DNA from: Tannerellaceae bacterium
Lineage (GTDB): Bacteria; Bacteroidota; Bacteroidia; Bacteroidales; Tannerellaceae
NCBI GenBank assembly: GCA_031267205.1
Contig: JAIRZN010000036.1
Location: forward strand, 1 to 17,049
Reading direction: 5' to 3'
Length of the DNA: 17,049 nt
Shown here: piece after piece, positions 7,797 through 15,200 of the stretch
Layout of the letters: each line of letters begins with the position of its first letter
How positions within the stretch are numbered: the first letter of the stretch is position 1
Translations under genes and position numbers: made by a program
Notes under the pieces: model-generated
The model's input: only the letters and a program-made list of their open reading frames with translations
The model's database searches: none
What the model was told of the DNA's origin: nothing

Positions 7797-7830
7797 AAAA
7801 AAGAAAGAATCCCCGTGCGGAAAGGCGGGG
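7797..7830 (-). terminator. Rho-independent terminator of the DUF8021-MoaF unit
   Basis: A stem of CCCCG (7811-7815) and CGGGG (7826-7830) with a 10-nt loop is followed on the minus strand by ATTCTTTCTTTTTT (7810-7797). It closes the unit whose last gene stops at 7971 and separates it from the PAP2 promoter. Confidence 0.75.
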
Positions 7831-7848
7831 CGAGATACAACTTGCCGA

Positions 7849-7898
7849 AAGCAGGGGCCGGAGATGGTGCGGACACACACACAGCTCCGGCCCTGCTT
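7849..7898. repeat. Long inverted repeat (hairpin), 3' region of the MoaF-like gene
   Basis: The arm AAGCAGGGGCCGGAG (7849-7863) pairs with CTCCGGCCCTGCTT (7885-7898), with one bulged G and a loop of about 21 nt that includes an AC-repeat. No U-tract follows on either strand, so it is not a standard terminator. It would fold in the 3' untranslated RNA of the upstream gene, where it could protect or process the transcript. Confidence 0.75.
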
Positions 7899-7913
7899 AT
7901 CGTGATCTGTTGA

Positions 7914-7950
7914 CGGCTTTCCGGCATCAGTTGCGGATGCCGGAAAGCCG
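7914..7950. repeat. Perfect 15-bp inverted repeat (hairpin)
   Basis: CGGCTTTCCGGCATC (7914-7928) and its exact reverse complement (7936-7950) flank a 7-nt loop. It begins 20 bp downstream of the stop codon of the MoaF-like gene on the minus strand. There is no U-tract, so it may act as a rho-independent-like stop, an mRNA 3'-end stabiliser, or a cruciform. Confidence 0.8.
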
Positions 7951-7970
7951 AGGGCTAATACCTTTTACCG

Positions 7971-9692
7971 TTAATAATACCGTCCGGCGCTTCGTGATTC
8001 GGCGCAGAAGGTGTTGAACTCAAACGTCTGGTCGTGCGTCATGCCGTGACAGGTGCCACAGTCGTGCATCGTCTTGGTATTGAAGAGCAGGATGCCTTCT
8101 ATGCCCTGCGAACGCATTTCGATCCATGAGAGCATGTATACGCCGTCGCGGATTTTGACGTATTTGCAGGGGAAGCTACCCATCACGCTCGCGCCGGCGC
8201 TCGACACGATGGCGTAGGTGAACGATTCGGTAGTTGTATAGACATGCTGCGAGGCTATGTTGTCGCTGTATTCCCAGGTATAGGAATAGCCAAGCAGTTC
8301 GTCCGTAAAGGCGTGGCGGGCGTTTGAAGGGGATATGCCATCCGCCCTGACGATGCCGAAAAGCCACTCCTGACGGGGGACGCGCGGGTTGCCGGCATCG
8401 TCGAAAGTCGAGCGTATGCAGGTTACAAGCCCGTTCTCCAGGTCTATTGCATATTGCAGGGCGTCGGTCGGGCAATCGTTATCGGTGACGTGGGCGAAGA
8501 AGACCAAGTTGTCGTCAGCCTCGAAGGCGTCATAGCGTTCCTCCTTCCAGGTTCCTCCTTCGGGACGGAAGCGCATATTGAAGTTCTCGCCCGTTTCGTA
8601 CTCCCAGACCGTCCCGTTGTCGAACACGAGCGCGAATTTGCGGTTATCCATCAGCGTGGAATGTTCCATCATCTTCTTTTCTTTTCCGGGAAAATCAAAA
8701 GCCCCTTTCCATCCCTTCGTTTCGGAGGCTATTTTCACGACCTCTTCGAGCGTCAGCGGTTTAGTCAGTTGCGAAGGGCGGTAAAGGTACCTCGCCCCTT
8801 TGGCTACGGGCGGCATTGCAGGCATTGCGGACATTAGGGGCGCCGCATTTTCAGGCCCAAGGCCGAAAGGATAATACGCGGCAAGCTGTCCGCGCACCTC
8901 GCCCGCGTCCGAGTATAAGGCGCAGCCGAACTCATCGCCGGCGTTCAGGCCAAGCTTCACGCCTATCTTTTTCATCGTGTAAAGGTCGATAACATCGAGC
9001 TTAAATTCCCCGCTAAACTCCACTTCGACGCGCGAATATAGCCAGTGGCGATCGTCGAGTTCGTAGTAATCGGACGGGTAGCAGAATGTCTGCAACGAAC
9101 CTTCGGGCACGCTTGCGGAATAAGTCGCCGATCCGAAGACAGTCAGCTCGTCCGACCAGCGTATGACTTTGCCGCTTAGCCTTTTCGTCGCCTTATGGCG
9201 ATGTCCCGAAGCATCTTTGCCGGCTATATAACCGGTAGAGATATAACGCTGCACTTCGCGTGGCGGGACACCGGCTCCGAAGCCGCTTTCGCCGCATAGC
9301 CAAGTCTCAAAGACGGTAGCCGCCCCCGTACGCTCGTCGACCACAGCGGCGAAGAATACAAGCGAGCCCTGCTCCCTCCATACGTTAAGGGTGATGTCAT
9401 TCAAACGCAGGGCGGCCGAGCCTTCCGGGACGACAAACCGCAGGCTGTCGTCGAGCGTCAGCACATATCCGGGGCTTTGTTCACTGCCGGCAAAGGTGAG
9501 CGGATGCGCGTCGACGGCCTCGCCAACCTGTCCGGCCGTCAGTCCGGTATATTCAAAAAGGAAGTCCGCAATAATCTCATCATAGGATAATTTCTTATCC
9601 CTGCAGGACGTAGCCGTCGCGAGCAACAAAGCAAAAGCAAGCGCGAAGGCGCGGCAAGAGCAGTTATTTGTCTTCATAATATCATTTTTCAT
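7971..9692 (-). CDS. Lipoprotein with tandem MoaF-like domains
   Basis: This is an exported lipoprotein of 573 residues. The signal peptide ends in TATSC (C30 as the lipid anchor). The second half resembles MoaF-family proteins: residues about 350-430 (RKFALVFDNGTVWEYETG, then WKEERYDAF, DDNLVFFAHV, AIDLENGLVTCI) match the MoaF N-terminal type, and about 460-550 (HAFTDELLGYSYTWEYS, then FTYAI, DGVYMLSWIE) the C-terminal type. The first half (about 75-135 and 165-255) repeats the same pattern weakly, so the protein looks like two MoaF units in tandem. A CXXCH motif, CGTCH (C545, C548, H549), lies near the C-terminus. MoaF proteins have a lipocalin-like fold and no agreed enzymatic role. The gene lies 3 bp after a DUF8021-like gene. 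An alternative start is 9677. Family assignment is from remembered pattern similarity; function is unknown. Confidence 0.75.
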   Translation of the reverse strand: MKNDIMKTNNCSCRAFALAFALLLATATSCRDKKLSYDEIIADFLFEYTGLTAGQVGEAVDAHPLTFAGSEQSPGYVLTLDDSLRFVVPEGSAALRLNDITLNVWREQGSLVFFAAVVDERTGAATVFETWLCGESGFGAGVPPREVQRYISTGYIAGKDASGHRHKATKRLSGKVIRWSDELTVFGSATYSASVPEGSLQTFCYPSDYYELDDRHWLYSRVEVEFSGEFKLDVIDLYTMKKIGVKLGLNAGDEFGCALYSDAGEVRGQLAAYYPFGLGPENAAPLMSAMPAMPPVAKGARYLYRPSQLTKPLTLEEVVKIASETKGWKGAFDFPGKEKKMMEHSTLMDNRKFALVFDNGTVWEYETGENFNMRFRPEGGTWKEERYDAFEADDNLVFFAHVTDNDCPTDALQYAIDLENGLVTCIRSTFDDAGNPRVPRQEWLFGIVRADGISPSNARHAFTDELLGYSYTWEYSDNIASQHVYTTTESFTYAIVSSAGASVMGSFPCKYVKIRDGVYMLSWIEMRSQGIEGILLFNTKTMHDCGTCHGMTHDQTFEFNTFCAESRSAGRYY

Positions 9693-9695
9693 AAA

Positions 9696-10700
9696 TTATT
9701 CCCAACCGCTCGGAGCCATATACTTAGCCAGAAAGCCCATAGCCTCGATTTCGTGAATCTCCCCGCCGCTTATCTTGTAAACATGCGCCGCAGGCAAATC
9801 GAAGGCCGGCATCTGCATCTCGCGCGTTGTGACGCCCGGCATATTATATATAGGAAAGACCCTCTTAGCCATTCCATGCCTGAAATGCGAGAAGCCGAAG
9901 GCCAGCCCTGTCGACGTATCGACGGCGAATACCCTGACGTTGTCGATGTCGTCGATGTAATCCATCATGTTGGTATTAAACTGGTCGACGGTTTTGAGGG
10001 CGCTATAATTAGGCGACTCATCCGTTTCGTTGTCGGGGATGCCGCTGTTGCTCGCCGGCGAGCCGTTCTCCCGGCGTGTACAATCATCCGCCATAGGCGA
10101 GAGGAAACCGTTGTCCATAATCAAAGCGTCGTAATATGAATAAGCGACGCCCGCTATTTCGTACCTCTTCATGCGCTCCTTTTCAGGAATAGCGGCGAGT
10201 ATAGCCGGACGAACGGTTTGGAGGTACTTCATGTTCTTCGGATCGAGGTCCCTCGCCAGCAAATGCTCAGCCTCAACGACGAAGCCGTCCAACACCTTAA
10301 GGCGAAGCGCAATCAAGACCGGTTTACCCCGTTCCTCCATCATACCCATAAAACCCACCTCGCCCACTTCAGGGTCAGGCACATAGATCTTAAACGTAGA
10401 CGGCGCAGCCGAGGCAGTCTGCCAAAGCCCTTCGCCGACAGGCTTGGCGTCCACATTTTCGACAAAGCGAACATTCATGGCAAACGGTATCCCTGAGGGG
10501 TCGTGAGCGACCAAAGCCTTGAAATAGCTGTCCACAAGCCCAATCAAGCAATCCCTGTCCATACATTTAAGCGGTTCCCGCGTCCCGAATCGAGAAGGAA
10601 ACTGCGCAAAGGCCCCGCCAACAAAAACAAGCGCCAGGAGAGCAAGCAAAAACCCCCTCCTGACGCCCGTAAAACTCTTTAAAGCGCTAAAACATGTCAT
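9696..10700 (-). CDS. Secreted DUF8021-like protein
   Basis: This is a 334-residue exported protein of unknown function. From the chosen ATG (MTCFSALK) there is a clean signal peptide (hydrophobic core FLLALLALVFVGG, cleavage after AFAQ). The mature N-terminus, CMDRDCLIGLVDSYFKALVAHDPS, followed by FAMNVRFVENV, GLWQTA, VGEVGFMGMMEERGKPVLIALRLKV and VVEAEHLLARD, resembles the DUF8021 (NTF2-like) pattern found in secreted bacterial and fungal proteins. The C-terminal half (about 185-334) has VDQFNTNMMDYIDDIDNVRVFAVD and VYKISGGEIHEIEAMGF, which looks like a second copy of the same cone-like fold. The frame is open to an ATG at 10775, but a perfect -7 element at 10762-10769 lies within that extension, so 10700 is preferred. 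It is the first gene of a two-gene unit with the MoaF-like lipoprotein. The DUF assignment is from memory. Confidence 0.75.
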   Translation of the reverse strand: MTCFSALKSFTGVRRGFLLALLALVFVGGAFAQFPSRFGTREPLKCMDRDCLIGLVDSYFKALVAHDPSGIPFAMNVRFVENVDAKPVGEGLWQTASAAPSTFKIYVPDPEVGEVGFMGMMEERGKPVLIALRLKVLDGFVVEAEHLLARDLDPKNMKYLQTVRPAILAAIPEKERMKRYEIAGVAYSYYDALIMDNGFLSPMADDCTRRENGSPASNSGIPDNETDESPNYSALKTVDQFNTNMMDYIDDIDNVRVFAVDTSTGLAFGFSHFRHGMAKRVFPIYNMPGVTTREMQMPAFDLPAAHVYKISGGEIHEIEAMGFLAKYMAPSGWE

Positions 10701-10761
10701 AATAATATTATTTATTTGGTGAAACATCATAACAGTACCGGTCGAAAAAAGATTACGCGAG

Positions 10762-10769
10762 CAAAGATA
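10762..10769 (-). promoter_or_regulatory. -7 element of the DUF8021-MoaF unit
   Basis: The minus strand reads TATCTTTG, a perfect TAnnTTTG. A T-rich run lies just upstream, but no clear -33 TTTG is seen at normal spacing. The inferred start site is near 10755, which gives a leader of about 55 nt to the ATG at 10700 and rules out the longer reading of that gene. Confidence 0.65.
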
Positions 10770-10775
10770 ACGCAA

Positions 10776-11026
10776 AAAAAGGCAATACGCACCCGTGCCG
10801 GCAAAAAGGCGACTGCCTTAATCCGTCGGCATCGCTATACACTATTATATAGGGGACTCCCAAAACCCACCGGTAGCGATGAAAAACTTTCGCCGCCCTA
10901 CCATACAGAAACACCGCCGCCGCGAGGACTTGTAGCGGAAAGACCGACCGCGCCGCAGGCGGGGCACGCCCTGATTATTATGGGGAAGCTAAGGGAATCG
11001 TGGCTTTTGCGTCACGCGAGGTTTGG
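10776..11026. other. Gene-free stretch with a distant inverted repeat
   Basis: About 250 bp lie between the DUF8021-MoaF promoter and the mmd operon terminator with no convincing gene. It holds an inverted pair CATCGCTA (10830-10837) and TAGCGATG (10874-10881) separated by 36 bp, and a GC-rich patch around 10935-10970 with partial palindromes (CGCC/GGCG arms around the sequence CCGCAGGCGG). A plus-strand frame is open here but has no start context, no family resemblance and overlaps the terminator, so I do not call it. Confidence 0.5.
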
Positions 11027-11066
11027 ACAAAGAAATAGCCCCTACGTCTTTTGCGGCATAGGGGCT
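11027..11066 (-). terminator. Rho-independent terminator of the mmd operon
   Basis: Perfect 8-bp arms AGCCCCTA (11037-11044) and TAGGGGCT (11059-11066) enclose a 14-nt loop. On the minus strand the stem is followed by TTTCTTTG, a moderately U-rich tail. It begins about 30 bp after the mmdB stop codon. Confidence 0.7.
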
Positions 11067-11096
11067 TCTTCTTTAAGAAAGCTATATTGGGGATAA

Positions 11097-12257
11097 TTAT
11101 CCCAGGAACCCAAGCAAGACGCCTGCGGCGACGGCCGAACCGATAACGCCCGCTACATTCGGCCCCATGGCGTGCATCAGTAGGTAGTTGCTCGGATCGT
11201 ATTGAGAGCCTACTATCTGGGATATGCGCGCCGAGTCGGGGACGGCCGAGACGCCAGCGTTGCCGATAAGCGGGTTGATCCTGTTGTCCTTCTTCAGGAA
11301 CAGGTTAAAGAACTTCACGAACAGGACGCCTGCGCAGGTAGCTATGATAAACGACAAGGCTCCGAGCGCGAATATCTTGACCGAGTTCATTGTGAGGAAC
11401 TGTGTAGCCTGCGTAGAGGCCCCTACGGTTATGCCCAGCAAGATGGTGATCGTGTCAATAAGCGGGCCTCTGGCCGTTTCAGCCAGGCGACGCGTAACGC
11501 CGCTTTCCTTGAGCAAGTTCCCGAAGAACAGCATTCCCAATAAGGGCAAACCTGAGGGGACGAGGAAACATGTCAGAAGCAATCCTATGATCGGGAACAT
11601 GATTTTTTCGGTAGAAGAGACGACACGCGGGGCCTTCATCCGTATGACCCGTTCCCTGTTCGTCGTCAGCAGTTTCATAAAGGGAGGCTGGATGATTGGC
11701 ACCAGCGCCATGTAGGAGTAAGCCGAGATAGCGATAGCTCCCATCAGTTCAGGTGCAAGTTTAGAGGAGAGGAAGATAGCCGTCGGCCCGTCCGCTCCGC
11801 CGATTATACCGATAGCTCCCGCCTGGTTGGGTTCGAAACCCATCTGGAGAGCGATGACATAAGCTCCGAAGATACCAAACTGCGCAGCAGCGCCGATGAG
11901 CATCAGTTTAGGGTTTGATATAAGCGCCGAGAAGTCGGTCATAGCCCCTATTCCCAGGAAAATCAACGGCGGGTACCATCCTGAGGTTACTCCCTGGTAG
12001 AGTATGTTCAAGACCGATCCCTGCTCGTAAAGGCCGATTTGCAATCCGGCGTCTTTAAAGGGTATATTACCGATCAGGATACCGAAACCGATAGGAATAA
12101 GGAGCATTGGTTCAAATTCATATTTTATGGCCAGGAATATAAAAATCAGGCCTACCACGATCATGATAAAGTGACCCGGTTCGGCGTTGTACACCCCTGT
12201 GTAGGTGAGAAACAATTGTAGGTTCTCGCCTAAAAACGAAAGAAAACTTTCATGCAT
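11097..12257 (-). CDS. mmdB: Na+-translocating decarboxylase beta subunit (MmdB/OadB family)
   Basis: This is an integral membrane subunit of 386 residues. It decarboxylates carboxybiotin and couples this to Na+ export. The family signature GIIGGADGPTAIFLSSKLAP is at about 150-169, with the conserved aspartate D156 expected in the Na+ site. Other family segments are GAMTDFSALISNPKLMLIGAAAQFGIF (about 104-130), NPLIGNAGVSAVPDSAR and the C-terminal LMHAMGPNVAGVIGSAVAAGVLL. Multiple membrane helices cover most of the length, and an N-terminal extension of about 30 residues precedes the first. It is the last gene of the operon, 4 bp after the biotin carrier, and is followed by a terminator. The substrate (methylmalonyl-CoA) is inferred from the neighbouring carboxyltransferase and epimerase. 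Confidence 0.95.
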   Translation of the reverse strand: MHESFLSFLGENLQLFLTYTGVYNAEPGHFIMIVVGLIFIFLAIKYEFEPMLLIPIGFGILIGNIPFKDAGLQIGLYEQGSVLNILYQGVTSGWYPPLIFLGIGAMTDFSALISNPKLMLIGAAAQFGIFGAYVIALQMGFEPNQAGAIGIIGGADGPTAIFLSSKLAPELMGAIAISAYSYMALVPIIQPPFMKLLTTNRERVIRMKAPRVVSSTEKIMFPIIGLLLTCFLVPSGLPLLGMLFFGNLLKESGVTRRLAETARGPLIDTITILLGITVGASTQATQFLTMNSVKIFALGALSFIIATCAGVLFVKFFNLFLKKDNRINPLIGNAGVSAVPDSARISQIVGSQYDPSNYLLMHAMGPNVAGVIGSAVAAGVLLGFLG

Positions 12258-12261
12258 AACC

Positions 12262-12693
12262 TTATCCGATAATTACGAGTTCCGCGTTTTCGAGTACGGA
12301 ATCCCCTTTGTTTACCTTCACTTCAATAACGTTGCCGTCGCGGTCGGCATGTATATTGTTTTCCATCTTCATAGCTTCGAGGACGAACAATACGTCGCCC
12401 CGCTTCACTGCGCTGCCTGCGCTGCATTTCACTTCCAGAATTATACCCGGCAGCGGGGAGCGCACGGCGCCCGGCGTAGAAGCCGACGAGGGGCGTGTCA
12501 CGACAGGGGCGCCGCTGGGGGTTGTCGGCGCCTGGGCCGGTCTTTTTATGGTAACCACCTGTTTTTTGGATGGTTTTTCCATTGTCACTTTATAGGGTGT
12601 TCCATTCACTTCTACTTCGGCAATGTTTTCTACAACCGAGTTGATATGTACTTTGTATACGTTGCCGTTGATGGTATATTTAAAACTTTTCAT
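12262..12693 (-). CDS. mmdC: Biotin carboxyl carrier subunit of methylmalonyl-CoA decarboxylase
   Basis: This is a 143-residue biotin carrier that shuttles the carboxyl group from MmdA to the membrane subunit MmdB. The N-terminal 40 residues form a small beta-rich segment (MKSFKYTINGNVYKVHI). A Pro/Ala/Thr/Ser-rich flexible linker follows (about 50-78), then a biotinyl-lipoyl domain (about 79-143) starting SPLPGIILEV and carrying the biotinylation site EAMKM, with K109 the modified lysine. The linker is typical of swinging-arm carriers. The gene lies 21 bp after the OadG-type gene and 4 bp before mmdB. Confidence 0.95.
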   Translation of the reverse strand: MKSFKYTINGNVYKVHINSVVENIAEVEVNGTPYKVTMEKPSKKQVVTIKRPAQAPTTPSGAPVVTRPSSASTPGAVRSPLPGIILEVKCSAGSAVKRGDVLFVLEAMKMENNIHADRDGNVIEVKVNKGDSVLENAELVIIG

Positions 12694-12714
12694 GTTTGCT
12701 GTTTTTATATATGA

Positions 12715-13599
12715 TTACTTTCTCGGATACTCGCGTAAGCTGTAAATTTTTGAACTCCAAGGGGAATAGTTGCGTTTCACCTTTTGTATTGTGAGCACTG
12801 TCCTTTCGATGTCGTGCACATCCTCATTCAGTTCATACAGGGCGGAACTTATGGCGGCTAATACTTCACCCGAAATATCCCCGTTGTTCACGACCGTTTC
12901 GCCCGCTTTCTTAGCTCTGACCCTGCTTGCCGCTATGGATAATTTCGCCACCTGCTTGAAAATGATATACAGGATGAAGAGACCGATGAAGACTACGCCC
13001 ATCGCCGTTATTGTCATACCGATACCCCAGGCGTCGTTGAGCTTGAAGTTGTCTAACTTTTCGTTTGTATCCAGAGTCAGGTTGTTCGTGCTGGGCGTTA
13101 CCTTGGCGAGGTATTCCCATTCCCCTATACCGTCTATCCTGTGGCCGTAGCTTATGTCCGTTTTTTGTCCGGCAGGTATTATTACCTCGTCCACCAACGT
13201 TTTGCCGTCGGAGTCATAGAAGGCGACATAGTTTTCCTTATTCGGGTCTAATATAAAATTCACATGGAACGTACCTCGTGAAGCGATTCCATCCGCCCAG
13301 AACAATGCATGTTGTCGCGGGCTGATACGCGTAAGGACATCCCCTTTGGGAATCGGGTATTTCTTAGGGTCATTCCGGTCGTCGGTCAGGAAACATCCGC
13401 CGATATTGACGGTTCCGGCCGAGGTATTGAATAACTCAACCCATCCGCTACGTTTGCCGTAGTCGTCTACAAAGTTGTCTTCGTTTATAACCAGCACTTC
13501 ATTCAGTCGCATGGAAGTCACCCTCTGCGCCTGTGCTCCTGCCGCACACAACAGGGCGAGCGACAGAAGCAACCCTGTCTTCTTTACTATCCTATTCAT
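12715..13599 (-). CDS. OadG/MmdD-type subunit fused to an N-terminal lamin-tail domain
   Basis: This is a 294-residue accessory membrane subunit of the decarboxylase. A signal peptide (about 1-25, ending AQAQ) is followed by an extracytoplasmic beta-rich region resembling a lamin-tail domain (about 28-170: LNEVLVINEDNFVDDYGKRS, GWVELFNTSAGTVNIGGCFL, ISPRQHALFWADG, DGKTLVDEVIIPAG). A single membrane helix (about 193-216) with the OadG-like stretch AWGIGMTITAMGVVFIGLFILYIIF comes next. The cytoplasmic tail is about 75 residues and ends in SPWSSKIYSLREYPRK. Ordinary OadG/MmdD proteins are near 80-120 residues and lack the outer domain. It lies between mmdA (11 bp) and mmdC (21 bp), where a gamma/delta subunit is expected to anchor the carboxyltransferase. 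The role of the outer domain is unknown. Confidence 0.88.
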   Translation of the reverse strand: MNRIVKKTGLLLSLALLCAAGAQAQRVTSMRLNEVLVINEDNFVDDYGKRSGWVELFNTSAGTVNIGGCFLTDDRNDPKKYPIPKGDVLTRISPRQHALFWADGIASRGTFHVNFILDPNKENYVAFYDSDGKTLVDEVIIPAGQKTDISYGHRIDGIGEWEYLAKVTPSTNNLTLDTNEKLDNFKLNDAWGIGMTITAMGVVFIGLFILYIIFKQVAKLSIAASRVRAKKAGETVVNNGDISGEVLAAISSALYELNEDVHDIERTVLTIQKVKRNYSPWSSKIYSLREYPRK

Positions 13600-13610
13600 A
13601 CCTTTTAGAA

Positions 13611-15164
13611 TTATAGAGGCAGGTTGTCGTGTTTCTTGGCGGGATTGGTCAGCTTCTTAGTCTGCAACTGCTCCAGCGCGCGGATAATACGGAAACGGGT
13701 ATTCCTCGGTTCGATTACGTCGTCGATATAGCCATATTGAGCCGCGTTATACGGGTTGGCAAACGCTTTCCTGTATTCCTCCTCTTTCTCGGCCGCCATC
13801 TTTGCAGGGTTTTCCGACGCCGCTACTTCTTTGGCGAATATAACTTCCACGGCGCCGCTGGGGCCCATGACAGCGATTTCAGCCGTCGGCCAGGCGTAGT
13901 TCATGTCTCCGCGCAGATGCTTTGAACTCATCACGCAATAGGCTCCTCCGTAAGATTTGCGCAGGGTGACGGTCACCTTCGGTACGGTAGCTTCGCCGTA
14001 GGCATACAGTAATTTAGCTCCATGCAGTATGACGCCGTTGTACTCCTGTCCTGTTCCCGGAAGGAATCCCGGTACATCTACCAGCGTAACTAACGGGATA
14101 TTGAAAGCGTCGCAGAAGCGTACAAAGCGTCCTCCCTTACGGGAAGCATTGCTGTCGAGGCAACCGGCCATCACTTTGGGCTGGTTTGCTACGATTCCCA
14201 CAGCCTGTCCGTTGAAACGTGCAAAGCCTACAATGATGTTTTTTGCATAATCGGCATGGACTTCAAGAAAGGCCCCGTTATCCACAATTGTCCCGATCAC
14301 TTCGTACATGTCGTACGACTGCGTCGAGCTGTCGGGGATAATTTCGTTCAGGCTGTCGTCAAGGCGGTCTATCGGGTCTTTGCATACCTTCAGCGGCGTT
14401 TCTTCCAGGTTGTTTTGCGGCAGGTAGCTAAGCAGTTTACGTATCAGGCCGAATCCGTCCTCTTCCGTATCCACTGCGAAATGAGCTACTCCCGATTTGG
14501 TTGTATGTATGCTTGCGCCTCCAAGCTGTTCCTGGCTTACGTCTTCGCCCGTGACGGCTTTCACCACTTTGGGGCCGGTGAGAAACATATAGCTGGTACC
14601 GCGCGTCATGATATTAAAGTCGGTCAGGGCAGGCGAATAAACAGCTCCACCGGCGCAAGGCCCGAAGATGCCGGATATCTGAGGCACTACACCCGAAGCA
14701 AGGATATTGCGCTGGAAAATCTCCGCATATCCGGCAAGGGCATTCACGCCCTCCTGTATACGCGCGCCGCCGGAGTCGTTAAGCCCTATAAGGGGAGCGC
14801 CCATTTTCATGGCCTGATCCATCACTTTGCAGATTTTCATCGCCAGTGTTTCCGACAATGCGCCGCCAAACACAGTGAAGTCCTGTGCATATATATACAC
14901 CAAACGGCCCTCTATCGTCCCATAACCCGTCACGACGCCATCGCCGAGGAATTTGGTTTTTTCTATTCCGAAATTTGTACTGCGGTGCTGTACAAACATA
15001 TCGAACTCCTCAAAACTACCTTCGTCCAACAACATGGCGATGCGTTCACGAGCCGTATATTTACCTTTATTGTGCTGGGCTTCAATCCGGTTTTCGCCAC
15101 CGCCAAGGCGCGCCTCTTCCCGAAGGGAGATAAGCTCTTTTACTTTTTCAAGTTGATTACTCAT
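13611..15164 (-). CDS. mmdA: Methylmalonyl-CoA decarboxylase carboxyltransferase subunit (alpha)
   Basis: This is a 517-residue cytoplasmic carboxyltransferase that moves the carboxyl group of (S)-methylmalonyl-CoA to the biotin carrier, releasing propionyl-CoA. It has the two-domain crotonase-like carboxyltransferase architecture. N-terminal landmarks are KYTARERIAMLLDEGSFEE, LIGLNDSGGARIQEGV and GPCAGGAVYSPALTDF, with an acyl-CoA oxyanion-hole type Gly-Gly. C-terminal landmarks are DVPGFLPGTGQEYNGVI, KSYGGAYCVMSSKHL and TAEIAVMGPSGAVEVIF. The length is normal for MmdA/PccB-type proteins (about 510). Propionyl-CoA carboxylase beta is nearly identical in sequence. The flanking biotin carrier, MmdB and OadG-type genes with no biotin carboxylase favour the Na+-pumping decarboxylase. 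The epimerase lies 36 bp upstream. Confidence 0.95.
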   Translation of the reverse strand: MSNQLEKVKELISLREEARLGGGENRIEAQHNKGKYTARERIAMLLDEGSFEEFDMFVQHRSTNFGIEKTKFLGDGVVTGYGTIEGRLVYIYAQDFTVFGGALSETLAMKICKVMDQAMKMGAPLIGLNDSGGARIQEGVNALAGYAEIFQRNILASGVVPQISGIFGPCAGGAVYSPALTDFNIMTRGTSYMFLTGPKVVKAVTGEDVSQEQLGGASIHTTKSGVAHFAVDTEEDGFGLIRKLLSYLPQNNLEETPLKVCKDPIDRLDDSLNEIIPDSSTQSYDMYEVIGTIVDNGAFLEVHADYAKNIIVGFARFNGQAVGIVANQPKVMAGCLDSNASRKGGRFVRFCDAFNIPLVTLVDVPGFLPGTGQEYNGVILHGAKLLYAYGEATVPKVTVTLRKSYGGAYCVMSSKHLRGDMNYAWPTAEIAVMGPSGAVEVIFAKEVAASENPAKMAAEKEEEYRKAFANPYNAAQYGYIDDVIEPRNTRFRIIRALEQLQTKKLTNPAKKHDNLPL

Positions 15165-15200
15165 TGCTATTTTGAATATGATTAATATTATAATTGCTAA

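Noticed and set aside
10716..11096. 126-residue plus-strand frame in the gap before mmdB
   Set aside because: It spans the promoter of the opposite-strand unit and the mmd terminator, has basic low-complexity composition and no recognisable family.
13611..15164. Propionyl-CoA carboxylase beta subunit as an alternative for MmdA
   Set aside because: No biotin carboxylase is present, while a Na+-pump beta subunit, biotin carrier and OadG-type subunit are adjacent, which favours the decarboxylase.
14256..15185. 309-residue plus-strand frame opposite mmdA
   Set aside because: It is the antisense shadow of a clearly recognisable carboxyltransferase; composition and lack of motifs do not support a gene.
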